Assembly: GCA_944354265.1 (NCBI GenBank)
Contig: CALVPX010000001.1
Coordinates: forward strand, 1 to 64,000
Origin: an uncultured Clostridia bacterium
GTDB taxonomy: Bacteria; Bacillota; Clostridia; Christensenellales; Borkfalkiaceae
Reading direction: 5' to 3'
Length of the DNA stretch: 64,000 nucleotides
A program made the translations under genes and the position numbers. The notes below the pieces were generated by a model. The model was not told the DNA's origin and ran no database searches. It worked only from the letters and a program-made list of their open reading frames with translations. Shown piece by piece: positions 16,225 through 24,977 of the stretch. Each line of letters starts with the position of its first letter. Position 1 is the stretch's first letter.

Positions 16225-19200
16225 TTATTGTGCGATTTTTTGAAGTGCGTTCTGCACGGCAAGGAGAAGTCTGCCCGAGCCCTGCGTTGCGCCCGTTATC
16301 ATGAGTGATGAATCGGAAACAGAACCGGGAACACCTGTATCATCTGTAACTACTGTCGCGGAGAGAATTTCGGCCACGGTCTTGCCGCTGTAGGAATTGA
16401 GCAGACCTTCGAGGCCGTTGATCCAAATGTCCTTATCAGCCCAGCTGTCGGTTACTTCGACATAGTCACTATCTGCCACTTCTACTGAGACAACAACATC
16501 GTCCCTGACAACGACATTGACTTTTATGCCGTAATTTGTACCCCATGCCGTGTAGCCATACTCACCCTCGTAGACGGAATAGCCCGCATTGGTGAGGGCA
16601 TTTTGCACAGCGAGCAGAAGTCTGCCCGAGCCCTGTGTTGCGCCCGATATCATGAGCGATGAATCGGAGACGCTTTCAGGCTGACCGCCTTCCGCTGTGA
16701 CGACGGTTGCTGAGAGAATTTCAGATACAGTTCTGCCCTCGTATGCGGCAAGCAAACTGTCGAGGCCGTCGAGCCATATGTTTTTATTGTCCCAACTGTC
16801 GGTCACTTCGGTATAGTCGCTGTCGGCTACGCTGACAGTGACAACTATGCCGTCCTTTACGACTACATTTACGGCTATGCCGTAATACGAGCCGGGAACC
16901 CAAGCGTTTTCATACTTGTATTCACCGCTTAAAACTTCGTAGCCGCCATTATTCAATGCATTCTGCACGGCGAGCAGAAGCCTGCCCGAGCCCTGTGTTG
17001 CACCCGAGATCATGAGCGTTTCATCCGAAACTGCAGAGGGCTGACCATTGGATTCTGTTGTGACGTTTACAGAAAGTATATCGCCGACGCTCCTGCCCTC
17101 GTATGCGGCAAGCAAACCGTCGAGGCCGTCGAGCCATATGTTTTTATTGTCCCAACTGTCGGTCACCTCGGTGTAGTCGCTGTCGGCTACGCTGACTGTG
17201 ACAACCATGCCGTCCTTTACAACTACATTTACGGCTATGCCGTAATACGAACCGGGAACCCAAGCATTTTCGTACTTGTATTCGCCGCTGTAAACTGCAT
17301 ATCCGCCATTATTCAATGCGTTCTGTACAGCAAGGAGAAGCCTGCCTGAGCCCTGTGTTGCGCCCGAGATCATGAGCGTTTCATCTGAAACTGCAGAGGG
17401 CTGACCATTGGATTCTGTTGTGACGTTTACAGAAAGTATATCGCCGACGCTCCTGCCCTCGTATGCGGCAAGTAAACCGTCGAGACCGTCGAGCCAAATG
17501 TTTTTATTCTCCCAACTGTCGGTCACTTCGGTGTAGTCGCTGTCAAGAACGGTTACGTTTTCAACAACGCCGTCGTTTACGGTAACTGAAACTTTGATGC
17601 CGTAATATGTACCGGGAACCCAAGCATTTTCATACTTGTATTCGCCTTCGTAGGTTTCGCCTCCGCCGACTGAATTGTCGGCATTGGCGAGGGCAAACAG
17701 ACCTGCGTATATGCAGAGCTCGTTGGAACGGGTTGCGCCGGTGTGGAGGTCGTCGCTTTCGAGGAACTCTTCAAGCGAGGCCTGAGTTTGGCCGACCATA
17801 TTCTTAGCGATTGCAGCCATCTGCTCACTGTAAGGACCGTTTTGATTTGAACCGACGGAGCCGTTTGTATCGATATTGTATTCGGTAATTTCGCCGTTGG
17901 CGACGGTTATGGAAATTTCAAAGGAGCCTGCGGGGCTGTTTGAAGTTGTGACTATGCTGTAATCTACGCTGCCGTCGGAATTTACCGTATACGTTGTGGA
18001 GGGGTCTATATATTGGTTGTATTTCCAATCTTCGTAAGGATTGGAGGGTTCTTCAGGCTCTTCGGGAGTCTGCGATCCGCCATTGCCCGTGCCTGCGGTG
18101 GCGAGGGCGTTCTGAACGGCGAGGAGCAGTCTGCCCGAGCTTTGGGTTGCGCCTGTTATCACGAGATCTTCATCTGATACAGAGGAAGGTTCGCCGCTTT
18201 CAGAAGTTTCTACCGTCATGCTGAGGACTTCACCGACGGACAGACCTGCATATTTGCCGAGAAGGCCGGCTTCGTTATTGAGATAATTCTGTCTGCTCTC
18301 TTCAGTCCAACCATAATCAGGATTGGCGGGTGAGAGCTGCGTATAATCGCTGTCGACAATGGAGACCGACTGAATTATGCTGCCCTTTACTGTGACGGAG
18401 ACCTTTACGCCGTAATAAGAGCCTGCGGCGTAGGGATTTTCATACCTATATTCGCCCGTGTAGACCTTGGTGGTATCTTCGCCGAGGGGGTCGAGGGCGT
18501 TCTGTATTGCAAGCAGAAGTCTGCCCGAGCCCTGCGTTGCGCCCGTGATTATATAGCTTGAATCGGACACGCTGTCGGGCTGACCTGTCGACGAGACGGT
18601 GACGACCTGTTCAAGAATTTCACGCTTTGTTCTGCCGACATAGGAGTCGAGCAGGCCGTCGAGACCGTTGTTCCAAGTGGAAGCGCCGTCCCAACCGGAA
18701 GAAACTTCGGTATAGTCGCTGTTCAAAACGGCAACCTTCTGCACGACGTTGCCCTTCATGACAAGTCTTACGCGTATGCCGTAGTGGGGAGCAGAGCTGT
18801 CCCATGCGTTGGGATAGTGATATTCGCCTTCGAATATGCTGTAGCCGAAGTTGCAGAGGGCGTCCTGAACGGCCAAAAGAAGCCTGCCCGAGCTTTGGGT
18901 TGCGCCCGTGATAAGGGGAGCGTCGCCGGGAACGGAAGTGGGTTCGCCGTTGGCGGCAGTGCCTACCTCCATTGCCAAAACGTCGGCGACATACAGGCCG
19001 CGGTAGCTGTCGAGAAGGGCTTGCTCGTTATCGATATAATTCTGTCTGTTTTCGTCAGTCCAACCATAATCGGGTCTGGCTTCGGAGAGCTGAGTATAAT
19101 CGCTGTCGACAATGGTGACTTGGCGGATGCGGTCGCCCTTTTCATCCGTCTGCACCTCGACATTTACTTTGACGCCGTAATCTACGCCGTAATTGGTGTA

Positions 19201-19323
19201 GTGATAGACGCCTTCGGCGGTGTCCGTAGTCCATGCGCAGCCGGAGAGCGCAAAGCCGCCGGCACACATTGCGCCTGCAAGGCAGCCGCACGCGAGAACT
19301 TTTAACAACTTAGACTTTTTCAT
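16225..19323 (-). CDS. Lipoprotein with eight FMN-binding domains
   Basis: 1032 residues: signal peptide with lipobox LSG-Cys29, then eight FMN_bind-type domains. Seven are of one kind, each opening like EYKYENAW...YYGI, with an internal DSDYTE and ending (S/T)GATQ(G/S)SGRLLLAVQNAL. Predicted FMN acceptors are Thr142, 263, 393, 656, 776, 896 and 1013. Domain 4 (about 440-550, acceptor Thr531, TGATRSNELC) differs and resembles the second domain of RnfG; a Glu/Pro-rich linker (about 418-430) precedes it. Domains 5-7 are near-identical 120-residue units. Promoter boxes are perfect and GAGGTAA precedes the ATG. With ApbE next door, this is probably a surface flavin wire or electron store. The terminal acceptor is not evident. 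Confidence 0.9.
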   Translation of the reverse strand: MKKSKLLKVLACGCLAGAMCAGGFALSGCAWTTDTAEGVYHYTNYGVDYGVKVNVEVQTDEKGDRIRQVTIVDSDYTQLSEARPDYGWTDENRQNYIDNEQALLDSYRGLYVADVLAMEVGTAANGEPTSVPGDAPLITGATQSSGRLLLAVQDALCNFGYSIFEGEYHYPNAWDSSAPHYGIRVRLVMKGNVVQKVAVLNSDYTEVSSGWDGASTWNNGLDGLLDSYVGRTKREILEQVVTVSSTGQPDSVSDSSYIITGATQGSGRLLLAIQNALDPLGEDTTKVYTGEYRYENPYAAGSYYGVKVSVTVKGSIIQSVSIVDSDYTQLSPANPDYGWTEESRQNYLNNEAGLLGKYAGLSVGEVLSMTVETSESGEPSSVSDEDLVITGATQSSGRLLLAVQNALATAGTGNGGSQTPEEPEEPSNPYEDWKYNQYIDPSTTYTVNSDGSVDYSIVTTSNSPAGSFEISITVANGEITEYNIDTNGSVGSNQNGPYSEQMAAIAKNMVGQTQASLEEFLESDDLHTGATRSNELCIYAGLFALANADNSVGGGETYEGEYKYENAWVPGTYYGIKVSVTVNDGVVENVTVLDSDYTEVTDSWENKNIWLDGLDGLLAAYEGRSVGDILSVNVTTESNGQPSAVSDETLMISGATQGSGRLLLAVQNALNNGGYAVYSGEYKYENAWVPGSYYGIAVNVVVKDGMVVTVSVADSDYTEVTDSWDNKNIWLDGLDGLLAAYEGRSVGDILSVNVTTESNGQPSAVSDETLMISGATQGSGRLLLAVQNALNNGGYEVLSGEYKYENAWVPGSYYGIAVNVVVKDGIVVTVSVADSDYTEVTDSWDNKNIWLDGLDSLLAAYEGRTVSEILSATVVTAEGGQPESVSDSSLMISGATQGSGRLLLAVQNALTNAGYSVYEGEYGYTAWGTNYGIKVNVVVRDDVVVSVEVADSDYVEVTDSWADKDIWINGLEGLLNSYSGKTVAEILSATVVTDDTGVPGSVSDSSLMITGATQGSGRLLLAVQNALQKIAQ
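16576..17655 (-). repeat. Three 360-bp tandem repeats inside the multi-FMN gene
   Basis: Units 17296-17655, 16936-17295 and 16576-16935 encode domains 5-7. Long stretches are identical at a 360-bp offset (for example 17041-17100 and 17401-17460), which suggests recent unequal crossing-over or gene conversion. Confidence 0.85.
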
Positions 19324-19378
19324 TTATATAATTACCTCTGATGAGAACATTAAAAACCTATGATTTTTAACCGATATA

Positions 19379-19407
19379 ATTATAGCAGTTAGCTTTTGCG
19401 CTGTCAA
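19379..19407 (-). promoter_or_regulatory. Consensus promoter of the multi-FMN lipoprotein gene
   Basis: TTGACA (19407-19402), 17 nt, TATAAT (19384-19379): both boxes perfect. The leader is about 49 nt and carries GAGGTAA before the ATG. High expression is predicted. Confidence 0.85.
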
Positions 19408-19448
19408 TTATTATTGACGGAAATTGCATAAATTAAAAATAAAGAGCC

Positions 19449-19485
19449 GCCCATGCCGCAAATTTTTTGTGGCATGGGCGTCGTG
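19449..19485 (-). terminator. Terminator of the fused ABC transporter gene
   Basis: 9-bp stem 19449-19457 with 19471-19479. In the minus direction it runs into TTTATTTTTAATTT. Confidence 0.65.
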
Positions 19486-19510
19486 TAAATTGGGGTCGTA
19501 TAAGCAATTA

Positions 19511-22372
19511 TTATTCCGTTCTGAGCGCGACGACGGGATCCTTTTTTGCCGCCGCAGCTGCGGGGATGAGTCCTGAGATGAGCGTGAGGCAGACCGAAAG
19601 GGCCACCATTATGAGCGCCTGCCACCAAGGCAGCGCAGCAATGCCCCATATGCCCGCGACAAAGAGCACTATTATGTTGACAATGAAGGACAGAATGTAG
19701 GTTATGAGGATGCCCACAAGGCCGGCAACTAAACCTATTATGAAAGTTTCGGCGTTGAACAGGCGCTTGATGTCCTTCTTTCTTGCGCCGACGGCGCGGA
19801 GAATGCCTATTTCCTTTATGCGCTCGACGACGGAGACGTAGGTGATTATGCCTATCATTACCGTTGATACGACGAGGGAAAGCGCCGTAAAGGCGATTAG
19901 CGCGATGGTTATCATATCTATCATGGTGTTGACCATGTTGATGATGAGGCCCACGGTGTCGGTATAAGTTATCTTATCCGCCACGCCGAGCGTGGTCGTG
20001 TTGCTTACGCCGTCGGAGTCAGTCCAAGTGTATTCGACCGAGCTTTCGCACATGTTGTTCCACTCGTCGAGGTAGTCGGTGATGGCCGTCTTGCTGTCGA
20101 AATCTACGGGATAGATATAGAGCGAAGTGGGGATTTCAGCCCCGCCGAGAAGCTCTGCCTCGACGTGGAGCATGGCGTTGTCCTCGCCGCCTCCACCGCT
20201 GCCCGTGAGTCCCGACAGCAGCATATCCATTATGCTGCCCGAATCGTAAATTGCGCTGCTTGCAGTGCCTGTGTTTGCCTCGTAGTCGATGGCATCTATC
20301 ACGCCGTCGCCGTTTACGTCGGAGAAGTTGACGTAATTGATGTAGTAAGGCAGCACATTCAGATAGCCCTGTTCGGAATTGTTGATATATTGCACAATTT
20401 CGCTGTTAAGGGCGCTTTGACGGGCGTAGTCGGTGAGGGCGCGGGTGTGGTAGAATCCCGTTTCAAGACAGCCGTATGAGATCTCCTCCTTCTTCTGAAG
20501 AATGAGTTTTACAGATAAGTCCACGGCGCTGTCGGACGAGGTATCTATGTCGGGCAGGGGCATGGTGACCGTTGAGCCGTTTATCTCGGTCTGCACGAAG
20601 TTACCCTGCGTGTACGGCTTATAGATGAACGTGCCGCCGACATTGTAATAGATATCGTCGTTGGCGTACCATGTGAAGGTCTTTGAATCGGGGCCGATGA
20701 ACTTGGAGTAATCGAAGCCCTCGTCGCCGTTGAGGCCGCTGCCGACGAGGCCGACGCTTTCGTCGTACATGTCGCTGTCGACGGCTTCAAACGCGTAGTT
20801 CAAAAATTCCTTTTGGGTGAGGTAGCCGAACTGCCCCATCATGAGGTCGGAGATGGTGTCCTGACTTGTGACCATGACGAGGGTGCTCTTATCCGAGAAG
20901 ATGGACTCAAGCTGCTCTTCTGTCAGAAGGGAGGCGTCGGTTATTATGTCGTTGCCGTCATACGCGGCGACTATGTCGTACTGACTTAAGATGTACTGAT
21001 AGTTGTCGGGCAGTTCGTCGAAGGTGGCGACGGTTGAGATGGTGCCTGCGAAGTCGGCATACTCCTCCTGCTCGCTCAAAATCTGCGTGTACATGCCGCG
21101 GATAGCTGTGACCGAGGTCACGCCGTCGGCGGCGGTGTCTGCATTGGCGTCCACCCTGAAGTCGGTATATATGTTGTTGGCTACGTCCATGCCGTAGTCG
21201 TACTGTATTACGTTGTAATATTCACGGGGAATTGCGTCGACATAGGAGAGGTACATTTCGCCGATGTTGTTGGTGGTGCTGAAGCCCTGCGCAAAGGTGC
21301 CGAGGGTTTCCATGAGCGAATTTATATAGACCTTGTCGTCGAGGCGGGTGATGTCGACGTCCACCTGCGAGGCGGATGAGAGGGACATCAGCGAGGTGTA
21401 GTCTATTGCCGTTTCGGTAATGGACACGGGATTGCCGGACAGCATGTCGTTCTGCATGTCGTTGATGTATGCCTGCACGCCCGAGGAGATGGCGAGCACC
21501 ATGGAGACGCCTATTATGCCTATAGAGCCCGCGACGGACACCATTGCGGTGCGCTTGCGCTTTGACAGCAGGTTTTTGAGGGAGAGCGAGAACGCCATGG
21601 AGAAGGGCATTGAAGAGAGCTTTTTGCTGCCCTTCTTTTTCTTGAGCTCCTCCTGCTCCTCCTTTGTGAGTTCCGGCTTGGGCGCGAACGTTTGGGTGCA
21701 GGGCATGCTGTCGCCTATTACCACGCCATCTAAAAGGTTGATGATGCGGGTGGAATAGCGGCGGGCGAGGTCGGGATTGTGGGTGACCATTATTACAAGG
21801 CGGTCGCGGGCGACCTCCTTTAAAAGCTCCATTATCTGCACGCTCGTCTTGGAGTCGAGGGCGCCCGTGGGCTCGTCGGCAAGCACTATTTCGGGGTCGT
21901 TGATGAGGGCGCGGGCTATTGCCACCCTCTGCGCCTGACCGCCCGAGAGCTGATTGGGCAGGTTGTGCATTCTGTCCTTGAGGCCGACTTTTTCGAGGGC
22001 CTCCTCCGCCCTCTTTCTGCGTTCGCGCTTGGAGACGCCCGCTATCATGAGGGCGAGTTCAACGTTCTGCAGCACCGTCTGATGGGGAATGAGGTGGTAG
22101 CTTTGGAAGATGAAACCTATGGAGTGGTTGCGGTAGGTGTCCCAATCCCTGTCGTTGTACTCCTTGGTGCTCTTGCCGTCGATTATAAGGTCGCCCGACG
22201 TGTAATGGTCGAGGCCGCCGATGATGTTTAAGAGCGTTGTCTTGCCGCAGCCCGAGGGGCCTAAAATGGAGACAAATTCGCTCTTGCGGAACTTTAAAGA
22301 AACTCCCTTTAAGGCGTGTACGGCGCCGCCGGCGACTTCATAATCCTTTTTGATGTTTACTAATTCAAGCAT
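19511..22372 (-). CDS. Fused ABC transporter, MacB-like ATPase plus FtsX-type permease
   Basis: 953 residues. The N-terminal ATPase is of the LolD/MacB type (about 1-230): Walker A GPSGCGKTT at 39-47, signature LSGGQ, Walker B IVLADEPTGALD. A charged linker (KEEQEELKKKKGSKK) and a membrane helix near 275-300 lead to a large extracytoplasmic domain (about 305-800). Three C-terminal helices with an FtsX domain (VERIKEIGILRAVGARKKDI) end the protein. Such transporters usually act mechanically on envelope substrates or export peptides. In many species ATPase and permease are separate. The extracellular domain contains a DVNGDGVIDAIDYE stretch that looks like a dockerin/EF-hand-type calcium loop. 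GAGG precedes the ATG. Confidence 0.88.
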   Translation of the reverse strand: MLELVNIKKDYEVAGGAVHALKGVSLKFRKSEFVSILGPSGCGKTTLLNIIGGLDHYTSGDLIIDGKSTKEYNDRDWDTYRNHSIGFIFQSYHLIPHQTVLQNVELALMIAGVSKRERRKRAEEALEKVGLKDRMHNLPNQLSGGQAQRVAIARALINDPEIVLADEPTGALDSKTSVQIMELLKEVARDRLVIMVTHNPDLARRYSTRIINLLDGVVIGDSMPCTQTFAPKPELTKEEQEELKKKKGSKKLSSMPFSMAFSLSLKNLLSKRKRTAMVSVAGSIGIIGVSMVLAISSGVQAYINDMQNDMLSGNPVSITETAIDYTSLMSLSSASQVDVDITRLDDKVYINSLMETLGTFAQGFSTTNNIGEMYLSYVDAIPREYYNVIQYDYGMDVANNIYTDFRVDANADTAADGVTSVTAIRGMYTQILSEQEEYADFAGTISTVATFDELPDNYQYILSQYDIVAAYDGNDIITDASLLTEEQLESIFSDKSTLVMVTSQDTISDLMMGQFGYLTQKEFLNYAFEAVDSDMYDESVGLVGSGLNGDEGFDYSKFIGPDSKTFTWYANDDIYYNVGGTFIYKPYTQGNFVQTEINGSTVTMPLPDIDTSSDSAVDLSVKLILQKKEEISYGCLETGFYHTRALTDYARQSALNSEIVQYINNSEQGYLNVLPYYINYVNFSDVNGDGVIDAIDYEANTGTASSAIYDSGSIMDMLLSGLTGSGGGGEDNAMLHVEAELLGGAEIPTSLYIYPVDFDSKTAITDYLDEWNNMCESSVEYTWTDSDGVSNTTTLGVADKITYTDTVGLIINMVNTMIDMITIALIAFTALSLVVSTVMIGIITYVSVVERIKEIGILRAVGARKKDIKRLFNAETFIIGLVAGLVGILITYILSFIVNIIVLFVAGIWGIAALPWWQALIMVALSVCLTLISGLIPAAAAAKKDPVVALRTE

Positions 22373-22440
22373 AGTTGCGCCTCTTTGATTTTACCGGGCG
22401 CTGACCCGACAAAATCAACTTTATGTCGTTTTACTCTATA

Positions 22441-22470
22441 ATAATATCACCGCGCCGATAAAAATGTCAA
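22441..22470 (-). promoter_or_regulatory. Promoter of the fused ABC transporter, inside a hairpin
   Basis: TTGACA (22470-22465), 18 nt, TATTAT (22446-22441). The -35 lies in the loop of the inverted repeat 22446-22486. The leader is about 60 nt. Confidence 0.7.
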
Positions 22471-22486
22471 TTAACGGCGCGGTGAT
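22446..22486 (-). terminator. Hairpin after the PF06541 gene
   Basis: 12-bp perfect arms 22446-22457 and 22475-22486 with a 17-nt loop that contains the next gene's -35 box. Reading the minus strand it is followed by ATTATTATAG. Confidence 0.55.
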
Positions 22487-22516
22487 AGAAGTTGAATTCA
22501 CATGATTTTCAACAAT

Positions 22517-23329
22517 TCAACCCTTAATATCCTTATTGTCATCTTGCTTTTTGGAGTCTTCGGCGTAGTCGTTCAAACTGTCCTCGAGGCTCCTGTCAGA
22601 ACGGAAGGGGAAAAAGAAGCTTGATTTTTTGATTTTTTTGCTCTGCTCCTCCACCTTTGTACGCAGTTCGTCGATGTGGGATTTTGCACGCAGCTCGTCG
22701 ATGCGCGACTTTGCTCGGAGGTCGTCGAGGCGGGTCTTTATGCTGACCTTTAATTTTTCATAGGCGACGACGATGCCGTGCTCCTTGGCAAAAGCGCGTA
22801 TGCGAACCGAAAGATTGATGGCATTGGCGAGGTCGACAAAGAACACGCCGAAAAATATTCCCACGACGAATGAGAAGGCAATGTTGGAGACGAACCACTC
22901 CACCCACTTAATTACAAACGGGTCGATGGCAAAGTAGTACACCGCGCCGGCAACCGTCCATATGAGCGAAAAGAGGGGACATATTATGCCCTGAATGTTG
23001 CCCCAACGGTTTGAATAGTCCCACAGCTTTATCTTCATTCCCTTGATAAAGATGAGGCCGCCGATATACTCGATAATGGTCATGGCGGCGCCCATGACGA
23101 GTATTGTGACCACCGCGTCGCCCCAATAGCTGCCCGTGTCTATGGGGATTGAGCAGATGGCGTACAGGCCGACGAGGCCGAAGCCGTATATTGGCAGATA
23201 CGGCCCCGTTAAAAAGCCGGGATTTATCCACTTCTTTGCCGAAACGAAGCGGCGGAAGAAAACTTCTATTACCCAACCGAGGCAGCTGCCCACGAAAAAC
23301 AGAAAACAGAGCGATAAAGAGACTGTCAT
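22517..23329 (-). CDS. PF06541 (ABC_trans_CmpB) membrane protein
   Basis: 270 residues. The first about 175 form five membrane helices of the family called putative ABC transporter permease (ABC_trans_CmpB): GSCLGWVIEVFFRR, INPGFLTGPYLPIYGFG, EYIGG...KLWDYSNRWGNIQG. No transport activity is established for the family. The C-terminal cytoplasmic tail has three near-copies of RLDDLRAKSRI, predicting an amphipathic coiled coil, then a Lys/Asp-rich end. It starts one nucleotide after the gltX stop without a clear Shine-Dalgarno, so it is translated by coupling. It is last of the thrE-gltX unit. Confidence 0.82.
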   Translation of the reverse strand: MTVSLSLCFLFFVGSCLGWVIEVFFRRFVSAKKWINPGFLTGPYLPIYGFGLVGLYAICSIPIDTGSYWGDAVVTILVMGAAMTIIEYIGGLIFIKGMKIKLWDYSNRWGNIQGIICPLFSLIWTVAGAVYYFAIDPFVIKWVEWFVSNIAFSFVVGIFFGVFFVDLANAINLSVRIRAFAKEHGIVVAYEKLKVSIKTRLDDLRAKSRIDELRAKSHIDELRTKVEEQSKKIKKSSFFFPFRSDRSLEDSLNDYAEDSKKQDDNKDIKG

Positions 23330-23330
23330 T

Positions 23331-24977
23331 TTACTTAATCATTGCGGCGGCAAGGCGCTTTGAGCAGCGGTCTGCCCCGAGAATACCCATTATGGTGCAG
23401 AGGTCGGGCGAGTTGGGCATGCCCGTTACGGCTATGCGCAAAATTTCGGCGACGTCTGCCACGCTGCCCTTGTAATTTTGGGGATTGGCCTTATAGTCGC
23501 TCATTTCGGCGGCGAAACCGTTCTTGGCAGCCACCTCCTTTACCTTGGCAAACCATGCGGAATTGTCGTCGGCGGGGTCATATATGGCCGCAAATTGCGA
23601 AAGGACGCTGTTGACGGTCTGACCGTCGAAGCGGTAAGCATATTGAGGTGAGAAGGTGTCGTCAAAGAAATAGTCTATCATGCGGACGGCCTGAGAGGCG
23701 CGCTCGATATCCTTGCGGCGCTTTTTGCCGCCTATTCCCATTACGAGGTTGAGAATGGCGATTATATAAGCTCTGTCGGCAAAGTGGTCTTTGTCGGCCT
23801 GAGTGCCGAACTCCTGCACCCACGAGTTGAGGAAGTCGTACATTTGCTCGGGAGAGAGCTTTGAGAGCTCAGTCTTGGAGATGTCGTTGAGCTTATCGAG
23901 GTCGAACAGGGCGCCGCTCTTGCCCATCTTTTCGATGGTGAATTTGAACTGTGTGTAGTCGGCGGCGGGGTTTTTGCGCTCCCACTCCTCAAAGTTGGAG
24001 TTTAAGATGGTCATTAAATATTTTACGACCGCGACGGGGTAATAGCCGTCTTTGCGGTAATAGTCGAGGGATAGTTCGGGGTCTTTGCGCTTGGACAGCT
24101 TGCGCTTGGTGCCGCCGTCGACCTTCATTAAAGAGCATGTGTGTCCGTATGCGGGCATGGGGAAGCCGAGCACTTTGAAGAGCTCGATGTGCACGGGCAG
24201 GCTTGACAGCCATTCCTCGCCGCGTATGACGAGGGTAGTGCGCATGAAGTGGTCGTCGATGGCGTGCGCAAAGTGATATGTGGGGATGCCGTCCGACTTT
24301 AAGATGACTACGTCCTGATCGTTTTCGGTGACGGTTATGTCGCCCTTTATGCGGTCGTGGAAGGTCAGCTTGTTGGAGGTGTCGCCCTGCGATTTGAGCC
24401 TTATGACGAAGGGCTTGCCGGCGCCTAAGTTGGCGTATATTTGCTCCTCGGTGAGGTTGCGGCACTTGGCATACTTGCCGTAGTAGCCCGTGATGAGCTT
24501 TTGGGCGGTCTGCTCCTCCCTGACGGCGTTAAGCTCGTCCTCCGTGCAGAAGCAGGGATATGCGAGGCCGCGCTCAATCAGGCTTTTTGCAAAGGCGCGG
24601 TAGATTGAGGCGCGCTGACGCTGATAATAGGGGCCGTAATTATTTAAGGGGGAGTCTATTTCGGCGCCCTCATCGAAGTTGACGTTGAAATACTTTAAAG
24701 AGCGGATTACCGACTCCACGGCTCCCTCCACCTTGCGCTTTTCGTCGGTGTCCTCGATGCGCAGATAGAATATGCCGCCCGTGGTGTGGGCGATGCGCTC
24801 ATCGGCGAGGGCGGAATAGAGGTTGCCGAGGTGTATAAAGCCCGTGGGCGAGGGCGCGAGGCGGGTTACCTCGGCGCCGCGGGGGAGGTTGCGGGGGGGA
24901 TAAATTTCCTCGTAACGCTCGAGGGGAAGGAGGTCGGTGTCGGGAATGAGGGTGTTTGCCAATTTAACTAAGTCCAT
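23331..24977 (-). CDS. gltX: Glutamate--tRNA ligase
   Basis: Class I aminoacyl-tRNA synthetase charging tRNA-Glu (and tRNA-Gln when an amidotransferase is used). 548 residues, longer than the usual about 480-490. An N-terminal extension of about 38 residues precedes the HIGH region (LAPSPTGFIHLGN, residues 40-52). The KMSKS equivalent KLSKRK lies near 290, and an anticodon-binding region follows. AAGGTGAG precedes the ATG, which overlaps the thrE stop (TAATG). No T-box leader is present because the gene lies inside an operon. Confidence 0.93.
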   Translation of the reverse strand: MDLVKLANTLIPDTDLLPLERYEEIYPPRNLPRGAEVTRLAPSPTGFIHLGNLYSALADERIAHTTGGIFYLRIEDTDEKRKVEGAVESVIRSLKYFNVNFDEGAEIDSPLNNYGPYYQRQRASIYRAFAKSLIERGLAYPCFCTEDELNAVREEQTAQKLITGYYGKYAKCRNLTEEQIYANLGAGKPFVIRLKSQGDTSNKLTFHDRIKGDITVTENDQDVVILKSDGIPTYHFAHAIDDHFMRTTLVIRGEEWLSSLPVHIELFKVLGFPMPAYGHTCSLMKVDGGTKRKLSKRKDPELSLDYYRKDGYYPVAVVKYLMTILNSNFEEWERKNPAADYTQFKFTIEKMGKSGALFDLDKLNDISKTELSKLSPEQMYDFLNSWVQEFGTQADKDHFADRAYIIAILNLVMGIGGKKRRKDIERASQAVRMIDYFFDDTFSPQYAYRFDGQTVNSVLSQFAAIYDPADDNSAWFAKVKEVAAKNGFAAEMSDYKANPQNYKGSVADVAEILRIAVTGMPNSPDLCTIMGILGADRCSKRLAAAMIK

